A DNA stretch of 64,000 bases from Xanthostigma xanthostigma (taxonomy: Eukaryota > Arthropoda > Insecta > Raphidioptera > Raphidiidae): positions 48,763,201 through 48,827,200 of the forward strand of contig OY754470.1 in NCBI GenBank assembly GCA_963575645.1, read 5' to 3'. Below the pieces are notes generated by a model. The model made no database searches, was not told the DNA's origin, and saw nothing but the letters and a program-made list of their open reading frames with translations. Shown piece after piece: positions 12,660-26,034 of this stretch (its first letter is position 1; every line of letters starts with the position of its first letter). Made by a program: the position numbers and the translations under genes.

Positions 12660-13160
12660 CCTCAACTCTACTTAGGGTTCATTTGGTCTACTACTTTGTG
12701 AAAATAGAAGCCACGCCCTGGTTTCTTCCAATAATACTACTGTATTATATTGTAGTAATGTAGTGAAGTCAGTGGACTCAAGTTGAAATCAGGTCGCGCC
12801 GAAGGGGATGCTCGCAACAAACGATGACTCACGTCAGCATTGCAGATACAGTTAACCTGACAGGGTCCTCTTTTTTTGCACTTTGCCCCGGTGCTTCACA
12901 CAATATCCGCTAGTCGTACATACACGTGTAACTGTGTTAATATGAACACCCTTTTATTTCTTTTCTCGGCTAAAGGAAATTGCGTATCGGATATCATTGA
13001 CGAAAAATTAAATTCGTGTATACCGAGACTTTGATTTGTATCGTTTCGATATTGCAGTTTTAAAAACCGCAAGTGTGAGCCGATCTCGGGTGGGGAGGAT
13101 TCCGTACCAATCAGTTTTCCGTGAGAACTTTAAGGCTTATGATTTTCGTTTAGATTTTCC
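12660..13160. other. Gene-free stretch
   Basis: Mixed-composition sequence without a convincing exon or repeat edge. Confidence 0.45.
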
Positions 13161-13164
13161 TGTA

Positions 13165-13475
13165 TAATACGCGCCACGGATCTAAAAGGTTCGGAAGTTA
13201 GTCACAAGCAACGTCGCAAAGGCCGTTGATATTCCCACCACCTCCCAGCTACCTGCACGGAACGTGCGATCGTCGATGATTGGCCGTGATCGCTCGTTGC
13301 CTTTGTCACTTGTCGCTTTCCTGCTTTAAAGTAGAGTCGAGTACGCTATTGTCAAATTGTTATTGCTATTTTAGTTTTATTGAGTTGCGAGTTTGTAGTT
13401 TTTCAACAGACTGTACAAGCGCAAACCCGCATTCGCATCTAACTTCTGAGCCTTTTAGATTCGTGGCGCGTATTA
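13165..13475 (+). mobile_element. MITE A copy 1 (TAATACGCGCCACG ends)
   Basis: A 311-bp element with TIRs of about 37 bp beginning TAATACGCGCCACGGATCTA. It is in the same orientation as the copy at 19435 and inverted relative to the copy at 28615. Flanks fit a TA target duplication. It carries a frame of about 66 codons that is open in all three copies. Confidence 0.88.
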
Positions 13476-13479
13476 AAAA

Positions 13480-15300
13480 CTATGAGTGAGCTATATTTTA
13501 TATTTTTTTCTCACAATTTTAGAGATAAGAGAAAGAAAATTTTGGAGATACAAGGGGGGGTGCTCGATTTTCGTATATTTTCTTTAATATCTTTTGAACT
13601 ATGCAATTTAAAATGAAAAAAAAAATCGTTTATCTCATAACGAACTCTTTCATTCGATACGTCATTAGAAACACTTGAAAAAAATATTTTTATTTTTTAT
13701 TTTCTAATTTACTCCCCAAAACTAGCTCCAAAAATCGGAATTAATTTATCCTCGTGTGCAGAGGACTTTAAAATAATTTTCTGTTAGTTCGCCATCTTGG
13801 GGCGATTTCATTGTTAATTCTGTCTAGCATATGAATTGCGACACTTGGTAAATTTAGTAACTTTTCCTCGAATCTCAGGCACTCCCTTTGTCATGATACG
13901 TCAATATTTCTTGTCACCCTATCAACAAAATCATATTTAGGACGACCGTATTGTGTCCCACAATAATTAATGCAACTATTTTATTAAAACTTCTCGAACA
14001 AAAGAGCGTCGTAAGTTTTAAATATATATAGACTAACTTTGGAATCAGTTTTCAGTGAATTCAGCAAAAGAGCATACTACGTTTAAAGTATAGCAATTTG
14101 TTGGGAAATTGCTTTCCTATTGTAATAAAAGCTATTAGCCTAAATAAATACTACAGAACAAAGTTTGAACGATAAGTTTGTATGTATTTAAAATTTTCAA
14201 TTAAATTTTCAATCAAAGTATTATGATTGTGAGACCATTAATATCAACTGTCAATTTTCTAAGAATTACTGTAGCTGAAGTTATTTTACAGGTCATTTAT
14301 GAATCCATGGTGAAATAATTGAAAATGTACTTTTTCAAGCAAAAATTCGTTCATAGTTAATCAATTTTTTTTCTATTATTATAAAATCACTGGAAAAACT
14401 TATTTATTTGGATAAATAAAATTGATCGAAAATGTTATTTATTGAAGAGTTCTAATCAAACGTTAATCAAAGATTTGATTAGATATTTATTTGAGTAAAC
14501 AGAAAATTTATATCAAAAACAAAACATGAAAAATTGATAGTTTTACATAAAAGTAGATACTTTTCTGAATTTCGCGACTCAAACATTTTGCACTACCGGT
14601 GTCTATGACGTTAATATTGTGTTCATTTGTTTTGTCTACGCACAAGCCTAGCTCCAGTCATAAGTCTGGAATCTGGATCATATAATGTCTGACCATTTAA
14701 ACTACAATTTGTATTTGGCAAACCATGCGTGTAGAAGCACATATTATGCTTTCATGTACTTAATTAGTTTTGTGAGAAGTCAGTCACTAAGAATAATATG
14801 CCTTGAAACATTGTATTAAGCTATTGAAACGTGACTTAATCTTCGAGCAGAATCGAAGGCGTTCAAAAAAATATAGTCATTATTTTATTTATGTAACTAC
14901 GTGATGACTACATTGTAATACATTGCAATTTGAAGGTAGGGTAGTATATTATGAGAAAGAAGGTTAGAGAGGAGGAGAACGAACTGCCTGAGACAAAATA
15001 CGACCAGACCATAACGTTAAAACTACAGTAAATTTGAATAAGCGTGAAATTTTATATGAATAAGTATATATATTTTTTTTTAAGTATATATATATATTTC
15101 ATTCATAATGTATTTACACGCCACACCCCTTCATCATGTAATTATTTCCACCCTTTACACTGAGTATTGCACGATATGAAGTATACAGAATGTTCGGTAA
15201 AAATATACTTCAGGTATTCAAGGAAATTACACATTTTCAAAAATTGTACTATCTCAGAGATAGGAACATTTTATTAGCTATATTTAGATTATACAAGTGT
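13480..15300. other. Gene-free AT-rich stretch
   Basis: No gene recognised. A remnant of the GTCGAC-end MITE family (AATAAAATTGATCG, then GAAGAGTTCTAATC and GTTAATCAAAGATTTGAT) lies at about 14410-14480. Confidence 0.5.
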
Positions 15301-15332
15301 GTAGGCTTTCACGGCCGGTGTTGATTAAATTC

Positions 15333-15646
15333 TTCTTGGTTACCGGGCTTGTATGCCATGGTCTATTGGTATTTCTACCTGACATTTCGTCTATAACGGC
15401 GGTAGACATTATCAAAAGCGATGTGGTAGCGGGCGAAGTGTTCTAGGCTGCTCACAGGTAAGTGTGTCGATAAGTGTGGTACTTCCTTCTTCTACGACCG
15501 AGCAGAGAACACGAGTACACTGACCATAAAAGAAGGAAGTATTGCACTTGTCGACACACTTACCTGTGAGCAGCCTAGAAGGACACTTCGCCCGCTACCA
15601 CATCGCCTTTGTAATGTCTACGGCATACAAGCCCGGAAACCAAGAA
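15333..15646. repeat. Large fold-back repeat with asymmetric spacer
   Basis: The arms begin TTCTTGGTTACCGGGCTTGT and run through GGTAGACATTA and GATGTGGTAGCGGGCGAAGT to CACAGGTAAGTGTGTCGA, with a loop of about 65 bp. The left arm has an extra 40 bp or so (15368-15402, with TTTCTACCTGACATTTCGTC). The preceding TGTGTAGGCTTTCACGGCCG at 15299 is probably part of the element. The 67-codon frame in the right arm is a by-product. Confidence 0.85.
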
Positions 15647-15841
15647 TATTTGGATATATTTAGATTGTTTAGAAGTAAAACAAGCCAACATTTTTTTATT
15701 GAAGAAATAGTCCAAGCTCCGACAGCAGAAAAGTATATTGAATAACATCCTAGTAAAATTTGATTATTGAATTTAACAGATAATGTAATGAAAAACAACA
15801 AATAAAATTTTTTCCATAAGCATTAATTGAACTCCCTACAC

Positions 15842-16098
15842 CAGGGGTGGGCAAATTGGACCGTGCATGGGCCAAACAATTAATTTTTCTAATTTTAAGT
15901 ATAGTTTTTTTGAAACAATAATTTCCAGTTTAAAACATCATTTACTACATTTCTAAAATTTTTTGTATGCCCAATTTATATTGGCAAACAGTAATATTTT
16001 TTTTGCTTTTAATAATCACTTATAAAATGCTTTGCGGGTCGGAGAAAATTCTACTGCATGCCGGATCCGGCCCGCGGGCCGTCTTTTACCTAGGCCTG
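15842..16098. mobile_element. hAT-type MITE with intact 8-bp target duplication
   Basis: The element starts CAGGGGTGGGCAAATTGG and ends CCTAGGCCTG, flanked on both sides by CCCTACAC (15834-15841 and 16099-16106). An interior near the right end, GGCCCGCGGGCC, is typical of hAT non-autonomous elements. The target duplication is exact although the inner TIR has decayed. Confidence 0.85.
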
Positions 16099-16106
16099 CC
16101 CTACAC

Positions 16107-16715
16107 GATGCCCTTAAAAAAAGTTTTTTTTTTATTTCCCATTTCACTCCCTGAAATTAAATCCCATAAATAAAATTCATTTTTTATACTTCACGTCTGT
16201 AATTGAGCCACCACTCTATCTGTGTGCCAAAGTTCAATTTTTTATGTCAAATAGTTTCAGACTTTCAGAGTAAACCGCCAGTTACGGATGGACGGAAGGA
16301 CAGCGAAGTGTTTTAATAAGTGTTCCGTTTGCACGGAACACTACAAATGATAAAAAAAATTAATTTCGTGGTCTGCTACCGATTAGATTTCTTGCATAAT
16401 TATTCATTACTACGGTACTGTTGTCCAGTAGAGTTTTGTACGGTTAACGCTTTAGCTATAACCCGCATCAAAACTTAGTATAGATAGATTTCTTAAACAT
16501 TCTGTATAATAATAATAAAATAAAGTTAACGTGTGTTATACAAATAAAATGTTATGTCATCTCTCGTTTAAATAATTATTTATTCGTTCATTAAAGCTCA
16601 AGATAATCATCTTCATATAATCTGGTCGATAAAGAAAATGTTTTCACTATTTCTTGTTAATTTCCCGGTACATTGGGATGACATAGTAGTCAGTCCGAAA
16701 ATTAAAATAAATTTT
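16107..16715. other. Gene-free stretch
   Basis: No exon or clear repeat edge. There is a short perfect inversion around 16316-16345 (AAGTGTTCCGT/ACGGAACACT). Confidence 0.45.
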
Positions 16716-17346
16716 ACCATTCCAACCCACAAGTGGGGAATGGTACTAGTTTAGGTCAAAAATTTTACAATATCTGTCCGTTTTGAGGTCCCCCGAATCC
16801 AAAAAACATATTTTTGGAAAAACTCTGTTAGTCTGTTTGTCTGTGAACATGATACAGGACAAACGCATGAGCGGATTGAAACCAAATTTTGGGAGGATGT
16901 TTGGTATGTAAATATGAAGAGCCCTATTGTTTTTGGGGAAAATCGGAGCATGCGCAGAAAGAGATATATGCTAAAACGGTGTTTTTTTTTTATATAATAA
17001 TGGTATACTTTTCATAACGGCTTATTATTCGATTTATTTTTTTGAGAAAGTTTTGTTAAAAATTTTTTGCTAAACTATAGTTTCAGAAATATTTTGAAAA
17101 TAAAAAAAAATCAGCCGCTCTTTTGTTTTATGGATCTGTCAGAAATAAACTAGTTAGGCATGCTTTGATTAATTTTTACATGACGTGGAACATATTATGT
17201 AGGTAAACATGGCAACGAATAGTTAATATCATATTGAATACTAGCCATTACCCGCGTCACCTCACGCGATATCAGAAATTTTATTTTCTTTATTAAAATC
17301 AAATGTCAACATTTTTGAAGTTGGAATGGTCCCGTCGTTGGCTGGA
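16716..17346 (+). mobile_element. Transposon family B, copy 1 (full length)
   Basis: A 631-bp non-coding element. It begins ACCATTCCAACCCACAAGTG, whose first 27 bp form a hairpin (CCATTCC...GGAATGG), and ends GTTGGAATGGTCCCGTCG plus TTGGCTGGA. Inner landmarks are GAGGTCCCCCGAATCCAAAA and TACCCGCGTCACCTCACG. Other copies are at 25169, 30230 and 56661. The short 3' tail after GGAATGGT is shared by all copies. Confidence 0.85.
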
Positions 17347-17349
17347 TTT

Positions 17350-18870
17350 TTTTTAACAAATTTGTATGTTCCCAATAATTTTTGAAAAGAAGTGTTCACA
17401 ACAATATCCAAATAACTATAAGATTAGCGAGTTTTGGATCGTTGAGTCGTGGTGGGTGATGCTTTGTTTAAATGTGTATGGATTTCGAAACGACGTAGCG
17501 CCGCGACATTATAGCTACGTATTACATATTAGAAAAGGTCTTAGATCACCGGAAAACTTTTATATTTGGGAATCATTCTGTATATAAATGCACAATTAAT
17601 TACTCCTATCAGATTTGGATTTTTTTTGTTGTTTTTACGAATGCATATTACGTGTCGGAAAAAACATAGTTGACAATATTAGCATATTAATTATTCTAAT
17701 AATAAATATATAATATATGACTCTGGTCTGTGGATAATTAAATTTACAAGTCATATTGCAATCAACCCCTATTAAACAAAAAAAAAGTTTTTGTGGTCCA
17801 TTAAAAATATGGATATTATACGAATAAATTATTTACAACCAATTGCAATTACCTTATTAATTTCTACAATTTTATTTAAATAAATACTTCATAGAATTAT
17901 TTTTCTTTTCTTTTCACATATATTTAGAACTGCAAGAATAAGGTTTAATGACACTAATTAATATTTTAGTGTAAATATTAATATTAGATATGGTAGCGGA
18001 GTTATTTCTAATTCGCAATAACTAGTTCTGTGACAGCGAAATTCTAAAAATTATTAATTTCGGTGGCAGCTCGTGATTGTTACTGTAAAACGGTCGACAA
18101 TCAATACCTGAAATAAATAAAACCGTAGCTTTGTTTTTAATTGGAAGTTTACAACTAAACTAATATAGAATACCTTGAACAAAAAATATGAGCAAGTTTG
18201 GGATAAAAATGAATGAACGTTTGCAATGATAAATGTCTCACTATGTCTATATGGTTAGCGAGATAAAACAATGTTGCCGTGAACGTTACAAGGCTATATA
18301 AGAAATATAAGAAAAATTGAAATCGCACTGCCGGAAACGAACTCGAAACTACCCTAAAACATTTTCGATTTTTTTAAATTTTTTAGTATTCCGTGTACAT
18401 CATTTCGGTGTCCGTCCATCCGTTTGTTACGAACGATTTTTTTTAACTACTTGTCAGCAGAATTTGCAATTTGGCACAGAGATAAATTGTGGTGGACCAG
18501 ATCCAAAGTACGAAAAGTTGAATTTGAATTATGGGGGTTTTAAAAATAATTAAATCTAACACTTATTACATGAAATTGAAAGTCGCTCAGATAATAGGTA
18601 TGTATTTAAAATATTAATAATAAAATTACTGTTCGTTTACTTTCAAATCGCACAATAAATTTTGAAAACAGTTAGTGATGTTTGATTTTTATTTACTCTC
18701 AAAATACCACAGTCATCCTTTAAGTACATCATAAATATTAATACAAATTTGAAAAAAAACCCAAAAAACTACCCTTTTGATTTTAAATTAAATAATACAA
18801 TTATTTGAAAAGTAAATCTTTTAAAGAAGCGCATTTTTGTTTATCAATACAAATATTAAGACCACTGTGG
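17350..18870. other. Gene-free AT-rich stretch
   Basis: Two 70-80-codon frames (17366-17587 and 18317-18553) have no recognisable domain and AT-driven composition. Nothing else is supported. Confidence 0.5.
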
Positions 18871-18878
18871 TTGAAACA

Positions 18879-19060
18879 AAAATAAAGAATAGTTACTTCT
18901 TACCACAACAGTTTTATTAGCGGATGTACATTTCGGGAGCTATACCCTCTAATCTTCAGCAAACACTAAACTTTAATGTTTGCTGAAGATGAGAGCATAG
19001 CTCTCGAAATGTACATCCGCTAATAAAACTGTTGTGGTAAGAAGTAACTATTCTTTATTT
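18879..19060. repeat. Near-perfect palindrome, about 85-bp arms
   Basis: The arms read AAATAAAGAATAGTTACTTC onward and include TTATTAGCGGATGTACATTT and CTTCAGCAAACA. The loop is about 14 bp near 18970. There are a few mismatches in the inner third. Confidence 0.9.
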
Positions 19061-19434
19061 TTTATTAATTTTTCAAATTGATGCGCGTTTAAAATTCGAA
19101 CTGTCAAAAGTAATTTTACCGGTAAATTACACAACATGAAGTTGCAGTAAACATATAATAAAATCACTCACCATTTTTATTTAAGATGAAAAAACACGGG
19201 TCACAAAAAATATGCACAAAATTTACCAAAAAAATAAAACCGAATACTCTTTGAAGATGATTGCGCGAACGCCACTGCCTGCCAATGTGTCAGCAAGGAG
19301 ACACCTCAGAGACGAATGCAAGTAGCGCTTAGATAAGCGGCGCTTATAAGCGCTCGGTAAAGTCGGCTACTGTTCGACGTGAAACTATCGATTGTGTCTG
19401 AGGATGGGAGTCTTGAAACGAATCAAGCTTTGTA

Positions 19435-19757
19435 TAATACGCGCCACGGATCTAAAAGGTTCTGAAGCTAGTCACAAACAGCGTCGCAAAGGCACATTTT
19501 AGAGCCGTTGATACTCCCACCACCTCCCAGCTACCTGCACGGAACGTGCGCTCGTCGGTGATTGGTCGTGATCGCTCGTTGCCGTTGTCACTTGTCGCTT
19601 TCCTGCTTTAAAGTACAGTCGAGTATGCTATTGTCAAGTTGTTATTGTTATTTTAGTTTTGTTGAGTTGCGAGTTTGTAGTTTTTCAACAGACTGTACAA
19701 GCGCAAGCCCGCATTCGCATCTAACTTCCGAGCCTTTTAGATTCGTGGCGCGTATTA
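19435..19757 (+). mobile_element. MITE A copy 2
   Basis: A 323-bp copy of the TAATACGCGCCACG element, in the same orientation as copy 1, with an insertion of about 10 bp near 19493. The internal frame continues past the right TIR into flanking DNA (19562-19852). Confidence 0.9.
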
Positions 19758-19859
19758 CCTATATTGTTTTTTTCACCGTTAAGTTATTTATTCCCCAACT
19801 CTACAGTCGTCGTCGGCAACCGAAAGCAGAGCCGACTCTTATCAAAATTTAGTAATTTT

Positions 19860-21940
19860 GAACAGTGAACATTATTTCTTATACATAAACAAACGATTGT
19901 AAATTCGTCCAAGGATATTTTTTTTATTTTTTTTAAATGTGCAAATATTATTCCTGTAACGGATTAACAACGTTCTACCTACTGCTTTGTTTTCTTACTT
20001 GTGCAACTTGAAACATGATGGTTAGCTATCCAACAATGTAGTGCACTGTATAACAATGCAAATGTTTGTAGAACTGTTAGTAGATCTAATAATTGAAATG
20101 TGTAGATATATATACAAAATATGCATAATTGCGTGATTGTTTCGTATTTAAGAATAAGAGATTCACCTATATATGATTATATAATTTTATTCATCTTATA
20201 ATTTACAATAAAATTACTATCGGGCCATTTATGGGCCATACCTTTTCCGGTTGTCACGCTAATAAGCCAGCCTAACAGACGTATCTAATTATAGACAATG
20301 ATTGAGAAGAATTGATTTTCGGTGTCCGTTGCAATTTTTATGCACGTAAACAATAAACCTAGTTGCATTTTTACGGTTTCCACTTTCGATGTAATTTTAT
20401 TTGTGTACATTAATTACCTCACTTGTCGAGCGTCTATAATCTTCAATCTTGAATTGTTGCTTCAAAAATTATGCCTCGGTATCATAAAGACTGAGTTTAC
20501 TTTTCAGTAAGGGACTAATTTAATATTGTTTGGAGCAATTACAAATTCAAAAGTTACAAGATCTTTTAATTTTATAATCAGTTTTGCAGTGAAATGGACT
20601 TCGATAGTTTCGAATCTGTATAATTTTTCTCTGTTGGCGAGGTTTCCTGTCTTTTCCTAGAACGCTCCTTGGCATGCCTATTTAGTTCTGATTTCATCAC
20701 GAGATGTAGTTAGACAATTTAAGAGATCACTTTCTGAAGCATGTTTTGACCGAAAAATGGATCAGAGAAAACAAAATGTTCAAATATTCCTTATGGCAAT
20801 TATCAGAAATAAATAAAGGGCTAGAAAGATTTCAATTTTCAATCCTTGCACGTGAGGCTACCAGAAAAATAGTAAAATTATATTTCAATGAAGTAGTTCC
20901 ACTCAGCAAAGGAAGTTTCTATGTAAGTCTCCAAGTTAAATAGTTGTTCACATTGCTAAAACCCATACAGATTTTGTGCATACAGTAAATCTAGCGATTG
21001 GCTCTGGAACTATCAGAATATGTCCCATTTCACTTGTTATTTCATTTTCTTTCAAATCCCCGATAACAAAAAAATAGTTTATGATTGATCTTTGACATGA
21101 ATAAGTCGCAACCCTACTTTATTTAGTTTTTCATTGTTCGGTATAATATAATATAAATAACGATCTGATTTCGTTTTCCAGACAACGATATTATATCATA
21201 TACCTAGTCCAAGAGCTCGTGCTTATAGTTAGAAGACGGTGACAGTAATGGTCAAGGAGCACTTGGTGGCAGGAACCTCTTTCGTGTTGTCTGAATCTCC
21301 CACTACAAATCCGCGTAGTAGAGTAGGGGTCTAGCGCATTGCGATACGACGCTAGGGCACTTTAAAAAAAAACGGCAAAATTCAAAATTCCTCTACTAAA
21401 GGCATCTGGGGGACTTCCTAATTGCAGAAAAAATTTATTCTGCCAATTTACTCCCTGTAGAGACTTTCAAAATCCTTTCAAAAAATCGAAAAAACGTCAA
21501 AAAAATTTTAATTGAATTTTAAATTGAAACTTAACGAAATGGTTGATTGTGCGGCCCGGAATACGAGAAAAAATATTCGAGGCTCTAAGTGACCCCAATT
21601 CTTTTCGATGATTCTTCAAAATTTGCATAGACAAAAATTCGCAATGTTCTCGCTCGATGGCAGAAATTCTTACCAGGCTTTCTATTAGTACCCAAAAAGT
21701 ATCAAGAACTCACAAAAATTGAATTACTATCATTTAATACTTTTTCATTAACAATAAGCACTTATCAGTACTGAAAGATACAGTTATTATTAATGATTAC
21801 TAGCGTGACCTGTGCGAATTCTTCGCACTAAATAAGTATAATAATTATCACTTTACAAAATTATTTTTTAAATATGATTGCAGGTATTCAATTCGTTTCT
21901 AATTTTACACACAGCTGCTTATAACATTCTTCTTTTTGTT
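19860..21940. other. Gene-free stretch
   Basis: A 65-codon frame at 20746-20943 looks somewhat protein-like (ERFQFSILAREATRKIVKLY) but I recognise no family. Nothing else can be supported. Confidence 0.45.
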
Positions 21941-21944
21941 GTAT

Positions 21945-22230
21945 TACAATATGAAGCTCAGATGACAGATCGAAGAAATATTTTACTAAAATTGTCATAT
22001 AGAGGCGCAAGTAGCAAAAGCGTTGAGCTAAGCCGTTAGATGGCATCATGCAGCATTGCTGTGACGTTGTTCAGCGTTGCTCGCTGTTTCAAAATTAAAG
22101 CCGTTAGATGGCAGTATGCAGTATTGTGTCTGTTGTATTACAATATGAAGGTCAGATGACAGATCGAAGTGTTGACGTTGTTTCAAAATTAAAGCCGTCA
22201 GATGGCAGACGTTGTTCAGCGTTGCTGTAT
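21945..22230 (+). repeat. Nested direct repeats (AAAGCCGTTAGATGGCA)
   Basis: Overlapping repeats: GCCGT(T/C)AGATGGCA occurs three times (about 22033, 22101, 22195), GACGTTGTTCAGCGTTGCT twice, and TTGTATTACAATATGAAG with AGATGACAGATCGAAG twice (about 21940 and 22134). The order suggests successive duplication and partial deletion. Confidence 0.75.
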
Positions 22231-22299
22231 TTTAATTAATTTACAAAAACAAAACTAATAATAGTTTTTTTTAGTTGTCGATGTCAGTAGAGCAAGCAA

Positions 22300-23470
22300 T
22301 TATCTGTAAAATGATATATATAATTTATGTGGAGAAATTGTGAGGTTTTTTTTAAAAGGGAGGCAAACATCTTAACCTTACCGTATTATTATATGTATAT
22401 GATTTATCAATATCATGCAGAGGTCCCGACGCCAGCGGTCTTGACCGCTGATTTGCTGACTGTAATATTTATTTATTTACACCCTGAACACCAGCTATTC
22501 TCAAAATATTATTCTTTACAAAAATTTAGTTACCACAAGCTCTAGGACTATTATTATTATTATCATAGCATGGCACCACAAAAACCGAATTACCTATATA
22601 CGTTATGTCCTCACGTGTGGGTTTCAATAATTTTATTGACATAAAAAACATCACAACACGCATTCTGTAGGTCGCATGTGATGTCTCCTTAAAAGTTTTT
22701 TCGTTGTAATTTAATTAGGATTAATTTATCCCGATTTTTTCTTCGTCTAAACTTTCAGCACATCTGTTTTCTAGTTAATTGACGACTCATTAGACTAAAT
22801 TGTTAAATTACACCTATTAATAATCGATTAAGTTTAATTTATTTGTACAATAAATAAGATATTTGTGATGCATAAACCAAATAAGTATATTAAAGTTAAT
22901 AACTAATAAACTAATTTGTGTTTGGGTTCAAACGGTTTGAATTGACAATTATTTAAGCAATTCCAATCCATTGTAATGAATTTATCAAATCAGTGCCGTC
23001 GAAGTTGAGCATCAGAATGGATTCATCCCACTTTTTAAGATTGGAAACTACGTTTCAAATAGATATTAAAACAGTTTTTGTAACGAATTTCCGGAAGCGC
23101 TTACTAAAAGCAAATAAATCCCAAAAGTGTAATTTTAAACATAGAATAATAGCGCTACGGAGATTTGTCATCGCTATAGACAGTTTTGAGCTGATGTAGC
23201 TAGTTGACGACCACTGATTCCTTAGACTTTGATCATGCGGTAGAGGTATAGACAACTGATATATACATCTCTTTCCTTAGACATATCTATGCGCGAAAGT
23301 GATGTGCTGGCTCAGGTACAGCTTTGACGTCATCACATAACACCTAAGCCCTGCAGCTGTTTGAAATAAACAAATTTTTTAAATTATTGTTTGCAATTAA
23401 GAGGGAGAATATAAAAACTGATTTACATTATTTGTTTATGTATAAGGAGTAATGTGCATCTGTTCAGGCT
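22300..23470. other. Gene-free AT-rich stretch
   Basis: Two opposite overlapping frames near 22993-23255 have no recognisable domain. No repeat edge is clear. Confidence 0.45.
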
Positions 23471-23474
23471 CTGA

Positions 23475-23765
23475 TAGGAATAAAATCGCAATCGAACCAT
23501 TATAGGGTGCAAACATATACTTCTGTCTTTTTTAAGTCATTAGAGCTCGTTGGTTCTGATTGGCTATAGATAAAGACATAAAACTTTTGATACAGAGAGA
23601 TATACATATACCTCATACTAATATATATTGTCGGAATAACCACGGAATCACATCGAAGAAAGGGACGCAGATATATTTTCGATATGCTTTGTTGCCTTCA
23701 CTCACCGCACATTGAGTTGATATACAATGATTAAGATAGTTAATTAGTTATTAGATATATGCATA
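23475..23765 (+). repeat. Interspersed repeat, family of 43300-43680
   Basis: It shares GGGTGCAAACATATACTTCT, ACGCAGATATATTTTCGATA and TCACTCACCGCACATTGAGT with 43300-43680, in the same order. The first word also occurs inverted at 3010-3045. It is non-coding and boundaries are approximate. Confidence 0.7.
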
Positions 23766-23769
23766 TTAT

Positions 23770-25080
23770 AAACACTCGTATCTACAATAAGAACCCTGAT
23801 TTCCTAATGTTTTTTAGAGCAGCGAATGTATGAAGCTAAAAAACTATGAAACGTATTTCCTGCATGTATAAATATAGTATAAAATAAAAATACGCACTAT
23901 GATTAGTAACACTAATGACATATCAAAAAAATCCCATAACTCAATGTATAACTTTTGGGAACAGAAACTCGTTCTATTTTTAGAAAACTGTAAGTTAGGT
24001 GACTCTCACACTGAACTGAAATTAATCTGGAGTACAGAGGTTGCAATAATAAATTATTCTCCACATGTTCCGCTATGAGATTACACATAGGGTCTCCACG
24101 GGGCGTAAGTTTACAAATTCTAAATCATCTGTGATAATCGGTGTATATATCTGAGTAGATTCATATTTTTGATGTTCAATTTTTACGTCCATTTTGAAAA
24201 GTTAATAACTTTGATATTTTTTTTGTCACAAGAATTTTAATCATACAGGGGTACCTATATATAAAATTACAAAGAGTCCTGTAGATTAGTCGGTGCCCGG
24301 TACGGAGTGATGTGGAGATAGGAGTAGCGGTGTAAGATGGTCAGTTAAAAAAAATTTTTAGTTATAGCTTCTGAGGTGTGGATTGATTTAAAAAATTACG
24401 GTTTGGTCTCATATAATTTTTAAAATAATTTGATCAGTCGTTTTTAAAAAAAACAGAACCTCCTTTGAAAAAACTCACTAAAAAGCGTAACATAATAAAG
24501 TTTTGAGACCAGCGCCAAATAAATGAAAGTACATAGATAAATAAAAAGTTATAGTAACTAAATTGGCGCCAATCTCAAAACTATTTTATTTTAAGCTTTT
24601 TAGTTGCTTCAAGAAGGTTCAATTTTTTTTATAGATAGATAGATATACTTTTATTTACGGAGCTATTATAAAATACATACAAAACGTCATATATATACAA
24701 AAAAACACAATTATGGTGACGTCAAATCATTTAGATCATATTATATTGATTGTTCTACAATAAATATATCCCACTCACTTTAGATTATAAATTCTAGTTT
24801 GTTTATGATAAAATACGCCCTCAAACTAATTATAAGAAAAGTAAATTCTCTCTCATTACAGTAAAATCAAGTTAGTAAATGGGCCAGTTTTAAAAAGATG
24901 ATTGGTTTCATTAAAATCTCGTATAAGGATTGAAAATTGCTTACATCCTCGTGTAATTATTATTATCAATGTAATAGTTTCTTTTGTTGTACACTATGCG
25001 CCAAGCCTACGCACTCAATACTTCAGTTGAGCGAGCCGCACGACTTTGGGATATTTGGGTCTCTTATTAAGTTTAAAAAA
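23770..25080. other. Gene-free AT-rich stretch
   Basis: No convincing gene. A pair of inverted words around 24485-24600 (GTTTTGAGACCAGCGCCAA and TTGGCGCCAATCTCAAAAC) suggests another degraded fold-back. Confidence 0.45.
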
Positions 25081-25082
25081 AA

Positions 25083-25640
25083 TAATCAGACTGGTGCTTC
25101 ATTCCAGATTTCCAAGAAACCGCACTTTCGATATTTCAAACAAAAAGATATCAATTCAGTAAAAAAATTCCAGTCAATTTGGCGACGGGACCATTCCAAC
25201 TTCAAAATGTTGACATTTTTTATGGTATAAAAAAGAAAATAAAAGTTCTGATATCGTGTGAGGTGACGCGGGTAACGGCTATAGTATTCAATATGATATT
25301 TGCTAAAAAACACTGTTATAGCATATATCTCTTTTGCGCATGCATCCTACCAAAATTTTATCCGTTTGACCTGTATCGTTCCGACAGACAAACAGACTAT
25401 CAGATAAATAGACGCACAGAATTTCTCCAAAAATAAGTTTTTTGGATTCGGGGGACCTCAAAACGAAAAGATATAGAAAAATTTTAAAAAGTGATTTTTG
25501 ACCTAAACTAGTATCATTCCCCACTTGTGGGTTGGAATCGTAAAAGTAACAATCAGACTAGTGCTTCCATTCCAGATTTCTAAGATTTCAAACTTTCGAA
25601 ATTTTCAACAAAAAATATCGATTCGGAAAAAAATGTATTG
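25083..25640. repeat. Direct repeats of about 90 bp around element B copy 2
   Basis: AATCAGACT(G/A)GTGCTTC, then ATTCCAGATTTC, then a TTTCGA-rich part and an ATATC(A/G)ATTC segment occur at 25083-25172 and again at 25551-25640, one on each side of the 25169-25540 element. This is much longer than a target-site duplication. Confidence 0.75.
25169..25540 (-). mobile_element. Transposon family B, copy 2 (internally deleted)
   Basis: Inverted 372-bp copy. On the minus strand it begins CGATTCCAACCCACAAGTGG and ends GTTGGAATGGTCCCGTCGCC plus AAATTGACTGGA. About 260 bp of the middle is missing compared with copy 1. Confidence 0.85.
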
Positions 25641-26030
25641 CATGTTTTTGTTAGCAAAACATTTAAAGGTTTAGAGAAATCTAAAAAAAAGCCTAACATA
25701 CAGATTCACAGACAAAGCGAGTAGATATAGGCGCTTTAGCTTACGTTATTCACGGTTATATTCACATATCAATGCACTAAAAACACATTGAATATAAATT
25801 TCTTTCTCTCCATACCGTGCCGAAGCGTGAGGCACTCACTTGATCTATAAGTTGAGCGTTTCTAGCCGTTATTATTATAGAAAAGAAAGACATTTAATTT
25901 CTGCGTTTGAGTGCATTGGTTTAAGCGTGTTTCTTTAGATTTGTTGAAGCTGTACTTTTTAACTTTTTAGTCTGATAAGTTTTTGCATACAACAAAACAT
26001 TCAAGCGAATAAACGTGTTTACAACGATAG
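25640..26030. other. Gene-free stretch
   Basis: I see nothing that can be supported here. Confidence 0.45.
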
Positions 26031-26034
26031 ATAT

